DNA of 64,000 nucleotides, taken from positions 1,116,001-1,180,000 of the forward strand of contig NZ_CP102270.1 of assembly GCF_025148445.1 (NCBI RefSeq), read 5' to 3'. A program made the translations under genes and the position numbers. The notes beneath the pieces are model-generated. The model searched no databases. It saw nothing but the letters and a program-made list of their open reading frames with translations, and was not told the DNA's origin. This document shows, in pieces, positions 16,959 through 26,116 of the stretch (the stretch's first letter is position 1; each line of letters starts with the position of its first letter). Source of the stretch: Eshraghiella crossota. GTDB lineage: Bacteria > Bacillota > Clostridia > Lachnospirales > Lachnospiraceae.

Positions 16959-18977
16959 ATGGATAAAAAACTTTATGATTTAATGAACTGGCCTGATATA
17001 GAGGGAATTATTTATTCGGATGGCTGTAATCCTAAGAATCTTTTGGGAACACATTCCGTCAAAGGTGGAATTTTAATACAGTCATTTTATCCTGCTGCAG
17101 TAGGCGCAACCGTTAAAGCTGCGGATGGCAAGACATATGAGATGGAAATGGCAGATGAAGAGGGGTATTTTGCCGTACTTATACCTGTAAAAAGTAAATT
17201 CGCATATACGGTTGAGTTCCGTTTTGAGGACGGTAATACATTTGAGACAGATGATGCGTATAACTATCCTTCAATGATTAAGAAGAGTGATTTGAAATCT
17301 TTTATTGAAGGAAATAATAACCATGTATATAGATTCCTTGGTGCCCATGAAATGGATTATAAGGGCACTAAAGGCGTTGATTTTGCAATATGGGCACCGG
17401 AGGCATTAAGAGTAAGTGTTGTCGGTGAATTTAATAACTGGGATGGAAGAATACATCAGTTAGAGGCAATTGACAGCACAGGTGTATTTGAACTTTTTGT
17501 TCCGGGAGTTAAAGCTTCTTCACTTTACAAATTTGAAATCAGACTTAAAGGCGGTAAAGTTGTCCTTATAACAGATCCTTTTTCAAAGATGGCTGAAAGT
17601 AAGAGTGAACCGGCATCATTTGTATGTGATGATAATTTTAAATGGTCTGATGAGGAATGGCTTAGCAACAGAAAGAGCCGCAATAAGTACAAAGAAGCTC
17701 CTATGTCAGTATATGCATATTCTTTGCCTGATGAGGATGTGACATATAAGGAAATAACACAGGCAATAGAAAATACTTTTTCTGAAAGCAGATTTACCCA
17801 TGTGGTTCTTAAAAATGTAATTAATACCTATACCGGACTTTATCTTGACTATGACAGGACCGGGTATTTTAGCATAAACAACAGATACGGAAGCCTTGAT
17901 GATTTTAAAACGTTGATTAATTCTTTACACAAAAGGAATATAGGTGTTCTTATCCAATGGAATTTTGATGATATTAATGTAGGCCGTAACGAAGTTGCCA
18001 ATATTATGTATTCATCAGCTTCGTATATTATTGAAGAGCTTCATGCAGACGGAATAGTTGCAGACAGATTAGGTAATGCCGTATATCTTGATTTTGAAAG
18101 GGATAAATGGACTTCTAATATGTTTGGCGGCAGGGAAAATCTTGAAGCTGTTGATTTTATAAGAGGTCTTAATGAAATTTTTGGTAAACAGTATAAGGAT
18201 GTAATAACCGTTGCGGATGACAGGGCAGGCTGGCCTGATGTGACAGGAAGCATCAAAGAAGAGGGTGCTCTTGGATTTGATTACAGTATTAACCATATTT
18301 TTGGTGATAATCTTATATACTTTCTGGGTTGTGATCCTTTATTCAGAAAAGGAAGATATAATAAGCTTTCTCTTAGCATGGTTACTTTTTATAATCAGGA
18401 CAGCATACTTGCATTTGATGCAGACAGTATTAACATGCTGGAAGCTAAGATACCCGGACGGATTCATGGAGATAAGATGGCGAATTTAAGGGCTGCATTT
18501 GCTTATTCTTTTGCTCATCCGGGCAAAAAGACAATATATTCCGGTAACGGAGAAGAAACATGGAATACTTTTGTTAAAGCTCTTACAGATTTTTATAATA
18601 AACATTCCGAATTATCAGAGATGGATTATGAAAGCGACGGTTTTGAATGGATTAATAATATTTCCGGTAATGAGTGCGTACTCAGCTTTGTGCGAAAGTC
18701 AAAGGACGGCAGAATACTTGTTGTAATAGCTAATTTTACTCCGGTTATCAGGGAGAAGTATAAGATTGGTGTTCCTTTTGAAGGCAGATATAAAGAAATC
18801 TTTAACACCGACGATGAGAAATTCGGCGGAAGTGGAATTCTTAATAAGAGAGCTGTTTCGTCTAAGAAGGATGAGTGCGACGGACGCGCAGACTCAATAA
18901 GATTAACATTGCCTCCTCTAGGCGTTATAGTGCTTGATTATACTAAGACAGTGGCGAAGAAAGGAAATACTAAATAA
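16959..18977 (+). CDS. GlgB-like glycogen branching enzyme homologue with altered active site
   Basis: A 672-residue protein with branching-enzyme architecture: an N-terminal beta-domain (about 25-110), a CBM48/early-set domain (about 135-215, VDFAIWAPEALRVSVVGEFN), a GH13-like barrel (about 245-540) and a C-terminal beta-domain. Many GlgB landmarks remain (MFGGRENLEAVDF, MANLRAAFAYSFAHPGKK). Aligned by eye to E. coli GlgB, the nucleophile is kept (Asp369) and the stabilising Asp is kept (Asp489). The acid/base Glu is Asp420, the Arg two residues before the nucleophile is Val367, and the His before the third Asp is Ala488. It may bind glycogen without branching it. It is the first gene of an operon with an MscS channel and an M15 peptidase. 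Confidence 0.85.
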   Translation: MDKKLYDLMNWPDIEGIIYSDGCNPKNLLGTHSVKGGILIQSFYPAAVGATVKAADGKTYEMEMADEEGYFAVLIPVKSKFAYTVEFRFEDGNTFETDDAYNYPSMIKKSDLKSFIEGNNNHVYRFLGAHEMDYKGTKGVDFAIWAPEALRVSVVGEFNNWDGRIHQLEAIDSTGVFELFVPGVKASSLYKFEIRLKGGKVVLITDPFSKMAESKSEPASFVCDDNFKWSDEEWLSNRKSRNKYKEAPMSVYAYSLPDEDVTYKEITQAIENTFSESRFTHVVLKNVINTYTGLYLDYDRTGYFSINNRYGSLDDFKTLINSLHKRNIGVLIQWNFDDINVGRNEVANIMYSSASYIIEELHADGIVADRLGNAVYLDFERDKWTSNMFGGRENLEAVDFIRGLNEIFGKQYKDVITVADDRAGWPDVTGSIKEEGALGFDYSINHIFGDNLIYFLGCDPLFRKGRYNKLSLSMVTFYNQDSILAFDADSINMLEAKIPGRIHGDKMANLRAAFAYSFAHPGKKTIYSGNGEETWNTFVKALTDFYNKHSELSEMDYESDGFEWINNISGNECVLSFVRKSKDGRILVVIANFTPVIREKYKIGVPFEGRYKEIFNTDDEKFGGSGILNKRAVSSKKDECDGRADSIRLTLPPLGVIVLDYTKTVAKKGNTK

Positions 18978-19846
18978 TGAATGTATTGCTTTTTCAGACA
19001 GCACAGATTTTTACCAAAGCTAACTGGGAAAAAGTTTTGAAATCAGTTGCTACATGGTGTCTTGGATTTGGCAAGAATCTGTTGATTGCAATAATCGTGC
19101 TGGTTGTTGGAAATAAATTAATAAAATGTCTTTTGAAATTTATCGGAAAAGCCAACGAGAAATCAAAATTGGAACCAATTGTAACGAAATTCCTTTCATC
19201 ACTTATTAAATTTGGTCTGTATGGAGTTCTTGCCATTGTGATTATAGGAATACTTGGCATACCTGCATCATCGTTTATAGCAGTATTAAGTGCTGCCGGA
19301 CTTACAATCGGTCTTGCTTTTCAGGGAAGCCTTTCAAACTTTGCCGGCGGTGTGCTGATACTTCTTTTTAAACCGTTTAAAATCGGAGATTTTGTCAAGG
19401 AAGATGTGCATGGCAATGAAGGGTTAGTTGAGGGTATTGATTTATTTTATACCAGAATGAGAACTTTTGATAATAAGATTGTTATAATTCCCAATGGTTC
19501 CCTGGCTAATACAAGCATTACCAACTATACTGCCAACAACAAACGAAGAATTGAAATCAAAGTAGGGATAAGCTACGATTCCGATATGAAAAGGGCAAAG
19601 GACATTCTTATGAATGTTATTAATTCGCAGGACGGCATCCTTAAAAACGAAGATAACAAGGTATATGTGGATGCACTTGAAGAAAGCCAGATAACGATTG
19701 GGACAATGGCATGGGTCATGACAGATGATTATTGGAAAATCAAATGGGAATTAACAGAGAAATTCAAAAATGCCCTTGATGATGCCGGTATAGAAATACC
19801 TTTCAACCAGCTTTCTGTTACAATTAATGAGAAACAGAGGAAATAA
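18977..19846 (+). CDS. MscS-family mechanosensitive ion channel
   Basis: A 289-residue small-conductance mechanosensitive channel. There are three membrane segments near the N-terminus; the third, pore-lining one has the Gly/Ala-rich pattern SFIAVLSAAGLTIGLAFQGS. FKIGDFV, the conserved MscS beta-domain entry, follows. It protects the cell from hypo-osmotic shock. Its ATG overlaps the stop of the GlgB-like gene (TAATG), so they are translationally coupled. Next comes the M15 peptidase two bases later. Confidence 0.93.
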   Translation: MNVLLFQTAQIFTKANWEKVLKSVATWCLGFGKNLLIAIIVLVVGNKLIKCLLKFIGKANEKSKLEPIVTKFLSSLIKFGLYGVLAIVIIGILGIPASSFIAVLSAAGLTIGLAFQGSLSNFAGGVLILLFKPFKIGDFVKEDVHGNEGLVEGIDLFYTRMRTFDNKIVIIPNGSLANTSITNYTANNKRRIEIKVGISYDSDMKRAKDILMNVINSQDGILKNEDNKVYVDALEESQITIGTMAWVMTDDYWKIKWELTEKFKNALDDAGIEIPFNQLSVTINEKQRK

Positions 19847-19848
19847 AA

Positions 19849-20610
19849 GTGGCGGATAAGAAAAAGAAAAAAAGAAACTTTGCTGAAATTATTCTTATAA
19901 TAAGTGCGTTAGTTCTTGGATTACTGATAATACTTCTTGTTGCGGGCAACAAGAAAAAAATAATAATTGACGGTGGGTCACATCCTGAGTTTTCAGGCAA
20001 TTATCCAATGCCGTCTGAGATAACGGATGGAGATAAGAGTACCTATTTTGCATATATGGAAATTCCGGATCTTATTTTTAAGAAGATGGTTAATGTATCA
20101 TTTACAGATGATTGTCCTGTTACAAGAGAGGATTTAAGATATGTCAAAGTGCTCTATTGGGGAACAGATTACGAACCTCATACCGGTGAGCTTATTGTAA
20201 ATAAGGCAATAGCCGAAAAGACAAGAGATGTTTTTTATGAACTTTATAAAGCGTCATATCCTATAGAGCAGATTGCCCTAATAGACGAATATGGCGGAAA
20301 TGACGAAGTTTCTATGTCATATAACAATACATCATGTTTTAATGCAAGAAAAGTTGCCAAGACCGATTCATGGTCTAAGCATGCATACGGTATGGCAATA
20401 GATATTAACCCCTTGTATAACCCGTATGTGGGCGAAAATGGAACGATACTCCCTATATCGGGAGAAATATATGCTGACAGAGATAAAGTCTTTAAAATGA
20501 AAATAGACGATTCTGATTACGCATACTCTGTATTTACAAAGGCAGGTTTTACCTGGGGAGGCAGTTGGGAAAAAGTTAAGGATTACCAGCATTTTGAATT
20601 TAATAATTAG
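19849..20610 (+). CDS. M15-family D-alanyl-D-alanine carboxypeptidase
   Basis: A 253-residue protein with a Lys-rich cytosolic start and one N-terminal membrane segment (about 10-31), so it is probably anchored and faces the wall. The peptidase M15 zinc ligands are His178 and Asp185 in SKHAYGMAIDINP, and His248 in DYQHFEF at the C-terminus. It would trim peptidoglycan peptides. Start is GTG 19849 with AGAGGAAA upstream, inside the end of the MscS gene. With MscS it suggests an envelope-stress operon, which is inference. Confidence 0.88.
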   Translation: MADKKKKKRNFAEIILIISALVLGLLIILLVAGNKKKIIIDGGSHPEFSGNYPMPSEITDGDKSTYFAYMEIPDLIFKKMVNVSFTDDCPVTREDLRYVKVLYWGTDYEPHTGELIVNKAIAEKTRDVFYELYKASYPIEQIALIDEYGGNDEVSMSYNNTSCFNARKVAKTDSWSKHAYGMAIDINPLYNPYVGENGTILPISGEIYADRDKVFKMKIDDSDYAYSVFTKAGFTWGGSWEKVKDYQHFEFNN

Positions 20611-20611
20611 A

Positions 20612-20649
20612 ATATAAAAAGGACTGTGAACAATCACAGTCCTTTTATA
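20612..20649. terminator. Bidirectional terminator between the M15 gene and argH
   Basis: The perfect stem AAAAGGACTGTGA/TCACAGTCCTTTT has a four-base loop and flanking A/T tracts between convergent genes. Confidence 0.9.
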
Positions 20650-20661
20650 TTGCCTATAGAA

Positions 20662-22038
20662 TTATTCTTCACTAAGAAATGCTTCACAGATCTTGATTTC
20701 TTCAAGCATTGCCGCTTTGCCTGGAGCACCTTTTGTAAGTCTTTTTTCTACACATGTTTTAAGGCTTATTGCTTCGTATATGTCATTTTCAAATACAGGA
20801 CAGATTTTTTTATATTCCTCTAAAGGAAGTTCGTCAAGAGAAATTTTTTTCTCGATACATAATAATACAAGATGTCCGATAATGCCGTGGGCATCTCTGA
20901 ATGGAATACCATGGTTGACAAGGTAATCAGCTGCATCAGTGGCATTTGTGAAGCCGTTTTTGGCACTTGCTTCCATAACATCTTTGTTAAAAGTCATTGT
21001 ATCAATCATTCCGGTAAACAGGAGTATACAGCTCTTTGTTGTATCAATGGCATCAAAAGTCAGTTCCTTATCTTCCTGCATATCTTTGTTATATGCCAAA
21101 GGAAGTCCTTTCATGGTAGTAAGAATTGACATAAGGGCACCATATACACGGCCTGTCTTACCGCGTACAAGCTCAGCAATGTCGGGATTCTTTTTCTGTG
21201 GCATAATTGAACTTCCGGTTGAATAAGAATCGTCTAATTCAATAAATCTGTATTCATTGGAGTTCCATATAATGATTTCCTCTGAAAATCTGCTGAGGTG
21301 CATCATAATAGTGGATAAAGCACTTAAATATTCAATTATATAATCCCTGTCTGATACGGAATCCATACTGTTATTGGTTGCACCATTAAATTTAAGAAAA
21401 TCTGCGGTAAAATCCCTGTCCAAAGGATATGTGGTGCCGGCAAGTGCACCTGCACCCAGAGGGCAGTAGTTCATTCTGTCATAAATATCATCAAGTCTTG
21501 TGCAGTCTCTTCTGAACATTTCAAAATATGCTCCGAAATGATGGGCTACAGTGACAGGCTGGGCTTTCTGAAGATGTGTAAATCCCGGCATATAGGTCTC
21601 AATATTTTCTTTCATTATTCTTAAGATAACTTTAAGAAGATCCTTTAAAAGAGCATTTGTCTCTTTAACTTCATCACGGACATAAAGTCGCATGTCAAGG
21701 GCAACCTGGTCATTACGGCTTCTTCCTGTATGAAGTTTTTTACCTGTATCGCCTATTCTTTCTATAAGAGTAGCCTCAACGAAAGAGTGGATATCTTCGT
21801 ATTCAGGGCTGATTTCAAGAACACCTGTATCTATATCTGTCTTAATCTGTTCAAGGGCATTAAGAATGGCAAACCTTTCTTCGTTAGTTACGATATTCTG
21901 TTTTGCCAACATATTAACGTGGGCAATACTGCCATCAATGTCCTGTTTGTAAAATTTCTGGTCAAAAGAAATTGATGCATTAAAGTTATGCACTAATTGG
22001 TTGGTTTCTTTTGTGAATCGTCCGCCCCAGAGTTTCAT
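20662..22038 (-). CDS. argH: Argininosuccinate lyase
   Basis: A 458-residue protein cleaving argininosuccinate to arginine and fumarate, of the fumarase/aspartase superfamily. The signature GSSIMPQKKNPD is present, and TGRSRNDQVALD and the N-terminal KLWGGRF complete the family pattern. Its ATG overlaps the stop of the YfhO gene (ATGA). It is therefore the last gene of a surface-glycan operon rather than part of the argJBD or argG units nearby, and it may depend on the strong promoter at 26084-26112. Confidence 0.97.
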   Translation of the reverse strand: MKLWGGRFTKETNQLVHNFNASISFDQKFYKQDIDGSIAHVNMLAKQNIVTNEERFAILNALEQIKTDIDTGVLEISPEYEDIHSFVEATLIERIGDTGKKLHTGRSRNDQVALDMRLYVRDEVKETNALLKDLLKVILRIMKENIETYMPGFTHLQKAQPVTVAHHFGAYFEMFRRDCTRLDDIYDRMNYCPLGAGALAGTTYPLDRDFTADFLKFNGATNNSMDSVSDRDYIIEYLSALSTIMMHLSRFSEEIIIWNSNEYRFIELDDSYSTGSSIMPQKKNPDIAELVRGKTGRVYGALMSILTTMKGLPLAYNKDMQEDKELTFDAIDTTKSCILLFTGMIDTMTFNKDVMEASAKNGFTNATDAADYLVNHGIPFRDAHGIIGHLVLLCIEKKISLDELPLEEYKKICPVFENDIYEAISLKTCVEKRLTKGAPGKAAMLEEIKICEAFLSEE

Positions 22039-24656
22039 TGTTCAGTTTCCTCGCTTTCCTGCTTTTTATCGGTTTTTTTATTTTTGCTGTTAATCTTATA
22101 TATCATTGTTTCTATTGCATTTTCTTCGGTTATTTCTGTTTTGAACTTAATCCTGAAGAAAACAAGACTTCCTATAATTATAAAACTTATTATGGAAATT
22201 ACAAGACCTGCCTTATAATTTCCGGCGGTAAATTTCATTTCGATGGTGTGTGTTCCGGCAGATAATTCAACAGCCAGGAATGCATCACCAACTTTTTGAG
22301 TAGAAACAGGTGTTCCGTCTACATATACTGTCCAGCTCTTATCATAAGGTATTGAAGTAAACATAAGACCGGATTTGTCTGCGGTAATTGTACCTGTGAT
22401 TCTTGTATCACTATAGGATGTCACATTAAGACCACCTGCAGAAAGTTTAGTCATGGCTTCTTTGAACTTATCTTCATCCACTGCGTATACGAGAGGTCTC
22501 AGACTTCCTTTTTCTGAATCGGAAGGAGTGAGAGAAATGGTTGAACCGGCTTCTACATATCCTATGTCAAGGGTACGTCCGTGGTTTACACCTGTAAAAT
22601 TATAGCTGTCACTGTTTATATAACCATAGATTGTTTCTATGTTTTTGTTCTGGACATATACATATACAAACATATTTTTGTCAGGGGTAATCGTCACTTT
22701 AGTACCATTTTCATCATAACTTATAGGTGTCATTACGTTATCAATGCCTGTTGCATGGTATATAAAATTATTCTGGACGTTAAACGGATTGGTTTCAACC
22801 GTATACAAAAGGTTCTCGTCAATGTCCCCCGGAACCATATAGGCAAGTGGAAGAGCATATTCGTTCTTGTATAAAAATTCACCATCATTACCGGAGTAAT
22901 AAGTAAAAATATCATTATCAGGCATATGCTCATTAGTAAGCAGGTATTTTACATTTAAAATTGAGTATATCAAAGGTGTGGCACCGTTTAATGCGTAGGC
23001 ATTGGTTGAGTGTTCAAGACCGAGACTTCCGTAAAATGATGTGAGTCCGGCATATGCAGTGGATGAAAAAGTGGATGTGCTGTGGAAATTATTCCATGTT
23101 GCATCATTTTTCGAACGGTAGCCTTTATATTTATGGATACGGTAGAATGACGTATCATTTTTTTCAACATCGTTAATTACAGTGCTGACTCCGTCATAAT
23201 CCTTGAGATATGCTGAACGTACCGTTGTGCCGTAGCCGGTTTTTTCGGTATTCATTGTTACTTCAACAATTGCAACCGCAAAAATGGCCACAAGGAAATA
23301 ACTTGTATATTGTTTCCATTTCTTTATAAAGAAGAAGAAAAGTACATATATTACAATAAAAATCCCGCTTAGATATATAGAACGGAAATCAATGTCTTTA
23401 TCTCCCAGGGAATTTCCTATATACATAAGGAAAAGCAGAACACCCCACATACTTCCCGCAAGCTGTTTTTCCGAATAATCCCGGATATTTACAGCAGCTT
23501 CATAACATATTTCCAGAATCAGGAAAATATATATAAAAGACTGCCGGCATGGGAGACTGTTAGGAAAATGAAAACCATGCCATATAAAATTAGGTATATT
23601 CATATTGAAAGCAGTAAGGAAGATAAAAAGTGCAATCATTTTAGTGATTTTTTCTTTCTTGCTGATTTTTTTACTCATTACAAAGAGCGGAACAAGTACA
23701 AACGAAGCAACACCGCAGTAGATATTTGGGTGATGTTCAAGTCCTAAATGTACGTCAACATTAATAAGATGACGTTTGAACATGGCAAAGAATGAAAAAT
23801 ATCTTGTCATAACCTTAGGAAAACTGAAATCCGATGATGCTGTGTATTGTAATGCTGCCATTTCAGGCAGAAGAAGAACGGAAGCTACACCGCCTGCTAA
23901 AAGGGAATATCCTATAAAGCAGAAGATTGACTTCATGTAGTTCTTTTTATTTCCAAGGTTCTCAGAAATAATTAATACGAAAAAGTATATTACCATTGAG
24001 AGACATATCATAATTGCAATGTAGTAATTTGAAAGAATGGCAAGTCCAAGAGTAATTGTGTATAAAAGTCCTTTATGTTCTTTTACAAGTCTTTCAAGAC
24101 CAAGAACTATAAGTGGCAGAAGGACAACACTGTCTAACCACATAATGTTCCAGCTATATGCGGTAGTAAAGCCGCTTAATCCGTAAAAAAGACCAAAAAT
24201 TGCGGCAGTAATGGATATTTTTCCTCTGTGTTTACATAAATAATATGTGAATGTAAAACTTGATAAAGCAATTTTTATCATTATTATATAGTCCATAATC
24301 TCTAAAAGATTCTTTTTAGGGAAAAGGGCAATAAACCAGTTGATAGGACTTGAAAGATAGTATCCGTAAAGCGCAAGGAAATTGCTGCCCATTCCTATGT
24401 CCCAACTGTATTGCAGGCTTCCTCCGTTTCTTATTTTGTCCCAAAGATTAGAAAAGAAAGGAGCATATTGATGATACATATCCGAACGGAGATAGACCGA
24501 GTCACCGAACGGATATATTCCTCTCATAATGTAAATGGCTAACATAATAATAAGAGGCACGATAAATGCCATAATGTATACGGCTCTGCAGTGCGTTATT
24601 TCATAGATAGCCTCTCTTGATAAATTCTTCCTTATTGCTTTTTTTTCGTCAGTCAT
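22035..24656 (-). CDS. YfhO family membrane protein
   Basis: An 873-residue polytopic protein with about 12 or more membrane segments in the first 480 residues. It opens with PFGDSVYLRSDMYHQYAPFF, the family hallmark (short luminal Asp-containing motif). A large C-terminal extracytoplasmic beta-rich domain follows, then one last membrane helix and a Lys-rich tail. YfhO proteins are GT-C-like, and B. subtilis YfhO is linked to lipoteichoic acid glycosylation. The neighbouring GtrA and GT2 genes, each overlapping the next, support a three-part pathway: GT2 makes an undecaprenyl-phosphate sugar, GtrA flips it, YfhO transfers it. This role is inferred. Confidence 0.88.
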   Translation of the reverse strand: MTDEKKAIRKNLSREAIYEITHCRAVYIMAFIVPLIIMLAIYIMRGIYPFGDSVYLRSDMYHQYAPFFSNLWDKIRNGGSLQYSWDIGMGSNFLALYGYYLSSPINWFIALFPKKNLLEIMDYIIMIKIALSSFTFTYYLCKHRGKISITAAIFGLFYGLSGFTTAYSWNIMWLDSVVLLPLIVLGLERLVKEHKGLLYTITLGLAILSNYYIAIMICLSMVIYFFVLIISENLGNKKNYMKSIFCFIGYSLLAGGVASVLLLPEMAALQYTASSDFSFPKVMTRYFSFFAMFKRHLINVDVHLGLEHHPNIYCGVASFVLVPLFVMSKKISKKEKITKMIALFIFLTAFNMNIPNFIWHGFHFPNSLPCRQSFIYIFLILEICYEAAVNIRDYSEKQLAGSMWGVLLFLMYIGNSLGDKDIDFRSIYLSGIFIVIYVLFFFFIKKWKQYTSYFLVAIFAVAIVEVTMNTEKTGYGTTVRSAYLKDYDGVSTVINDVEKNDTSFYRIHKYKGYRSKNDATWNNFHSTSTFSSTAYAGLTSFYGSLGLEHSTNAYALNGATPLIYSILNVKYLLTNEHMPDNDIFTYYSGNDGEFLYKNEYALPLAYMVPGDIDENLLYTVETNPFNVQNNFIYHATGIDNVMTPISYDENGTKVTITPDKNMFVYVYVQNKNIETIYGYINSDSYNFTGVNHGRTLDIGYVEAGSTISLTPSDSEKGSLRPLVYAVDEDKFKEAMTKLSAGGLNVTSYSDTRITGTITADKSGLMFTSIPYDKSWTVYVDGTPVSTQKVGDAFLAVELSAGTHTIEMKFTAGNYKAGLVISIISFIIIGSLVFFRIKFKTEITEENAIETMIYKINSKNKKTDKKQESEETEQ

Positions 24657-25086
24657 TGTTGACCCCCTTGTTTTTAGTTCTTTTATGTTTGAAAATCAGA
24701 AATTTACTTGCAAAATAATTAAGAATAATAACAACTATGCTTGCAATAGCTTTTGAAATATACTGGTTCATATGAAAACATGTTGTAACTGCAAGAAAAC
24801 CTTCTTCAAATAAGAAAGAGAGTATTCTTGCACCTGTAAATCCCACAAACTCAGGGAAAAGTACCGCAGGGGCAAAACTTTTACTCTCAAATACAAATAT
24901 TTTATTGGTAATAAATGCAAAAATTACAGCGACAATAAAAGCAATTACATTAGCTATCAGCACCGGAACTTTAAACCTGCTGTTAAAAATCCAGAATATA
25001 AAATAATTAACAACAGTAGTAAGGATACCGAATATGAGATATACTATGGTTTCTTTATTAACAAACTTTTTAATTAATGTTTTCAT
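24649..25086 (-). CDS. GtrA family membrane protein (putative lipid-linked sugar flippase)
   Basis: A 145-residue protein with four membrane segments. It opens FLVYLIFGILTTVVNY-like (residues about 12-28), the GtrA pattern, and ends in a basic cytosolic tail. GtrA proteins are thought to move undecaprenyl-phosphate sugars across the membrane. The start overlaps the GT2 gene by 17 bases and the stop overlaps YfhO by 8, so expression is coupled. Confidence 0.9.
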   Translation of the reverse strand: MKTLIKKFVNKETIVYLIFGILTTVVNYFIFWIFNSRFKVPVLIANVIAFIVAVIFAFITNKIFVFESKSFAPAVLFPEFVGFTGARILSFLFEEGFLAVTTCFHMNQYISKAIASIVVIILNYFASKFLIFKHKRTKNKGVNND

Positions 25087-26032
25087 CGTCAGGGTCCTTT
25101 TTGCTTTCGATGTTGGTTTCTTTTGTTATAAATATAGGCCGTTTCTTAATTTCAACAAATATCCTTGCAATGTATTCACCTAACACACCTATTGAAAGTT
25201 CAATGATTCCTCCGATAAACAAAAGAACAATCATGGTAGAGGCATATCCCGGCAGATCAATTCCCATTGTAAGTGTCTTAATAAGTATATATAATGCATA
25301 AACAATAGCAATACCGGATATAATAAAGCCCATTATTGCAAGAAATTTCAGGGGTTTAACCGAAAAGGAAAATATTCCGTCCATTGCGTATCTTGTAAGT
25401 CCCTTAAAACTCCATTTGCTTGTGCCTAATGTACGTTCAACATTTTCGTAAGGAATCCATTCCGTATCAAATCCAACCCAGCAGAATAAACCTTTCGAGA
25501 AACGCTGGACCTCTTTCATGCTTACAATGGAATCAACCATTTTGCGGCACATGATACGGTAATCAACGGCTCCGTAAGGCATATTGCTGTCAGTCAGTTT
25601 ATTGTTAAATTTATAAAAACGCTGGGAGAAAAAACTTCGTATTTTTTTTTCACCTTTTCTTGAAGTACGATATGCGGCACAACAGTCATGACCACTATTG
25701 ATACTTTCTATCATACGAGGTATGAGAGCAGGGGGATGCTGTAAATCGGCATCCATTACTATGACGTAATCACCTGTGGATGATTTAAGGCCTGCATACA
25801 TTGCTGATTCTTTTCCGAAGTTTCGGGAAAAAGAAATGTATTTTACATTATCATAGGAAGCAGCAAGCCCTTTTAAAATAATCATTGTATTATCTTTACT
25901 GCCGTCATTTACAAAAATATAATTAAATGTGTAACCCTGTATTCCGGATACAACTTTTTCAGTCTCATTGTAATAAGAAGTAAGAACAGGCTCCTCATTA
26001 TAACAAGGCACGATAATATCTACTGTTTTCAT
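25070..26032 (-). CDS. GT2-family polyprenyl-phosphate glycosyltransferase
   Basis: A 320-residue protein. The N-terminal GT-A domain has IIVPCYNEEPVL and VIMDADLQHPP (the metal-binding DxD-type motif). Two C-terminal membrane helices (about 235-255 and 268-295) precede a charged tail. This is the GtrB/DPM1-like layout, making polyprenyl-phosphate-glucose or a similar donor. AAGGTG precedes ATG 26032. First gene of the GT2-GtrA-YfhO-argH operon. Confidence 0.92.
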   Translation of the reverse strand: MKTVDIIVPCYNEEPVLTSYYNETEKVVSGIQGYTFNYIFVNDGSKDNTMIILKGLAASYDNVKYISFSRNFGKESAMYAGLKSSTGDYVIVMDADLQHPPALIPRMIESINSGHDCCAAYRTSRKGEKKIRSFFSQRFYKFNNKLTDSNMPYGAVDYRIMCRKMVDSIVSMKEVQRFSKGLFCWVGFDTEWIPYENVERTLGTSKWSFKGLTRYAMDGIFSFSVKPLKFLAIMGFIISGIAIVYALYILIKTLTMGIDLPGYASTMIVLLFIGGIIELSIGVLGEYIARIFVEIKKRPIFITKETNIESKKDPDDENIN

Positions 26033-26083
26033 TATATATTCACCTTAATTTTATTATATATGTCAGACAACATAACCGGTTTG

Positions 26084-26112
26084 ATTATATATTAAAGACA
26101 TATCCATGTCAA
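26084..26112 (-). promoter_or_regulatory. Full-consensus promoter for the GT2-GtrA-YfhO-argH operon
   Basis: On the minus strand TTGACA (26107-26112), exactly 17 bases, TATAAT (26084-26089). All twelve consensus bases match. The -35 box lies a few bases past the stop of the preceding gene. Confidence 0.88.
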
Positions 26113-26116
26113 AATT

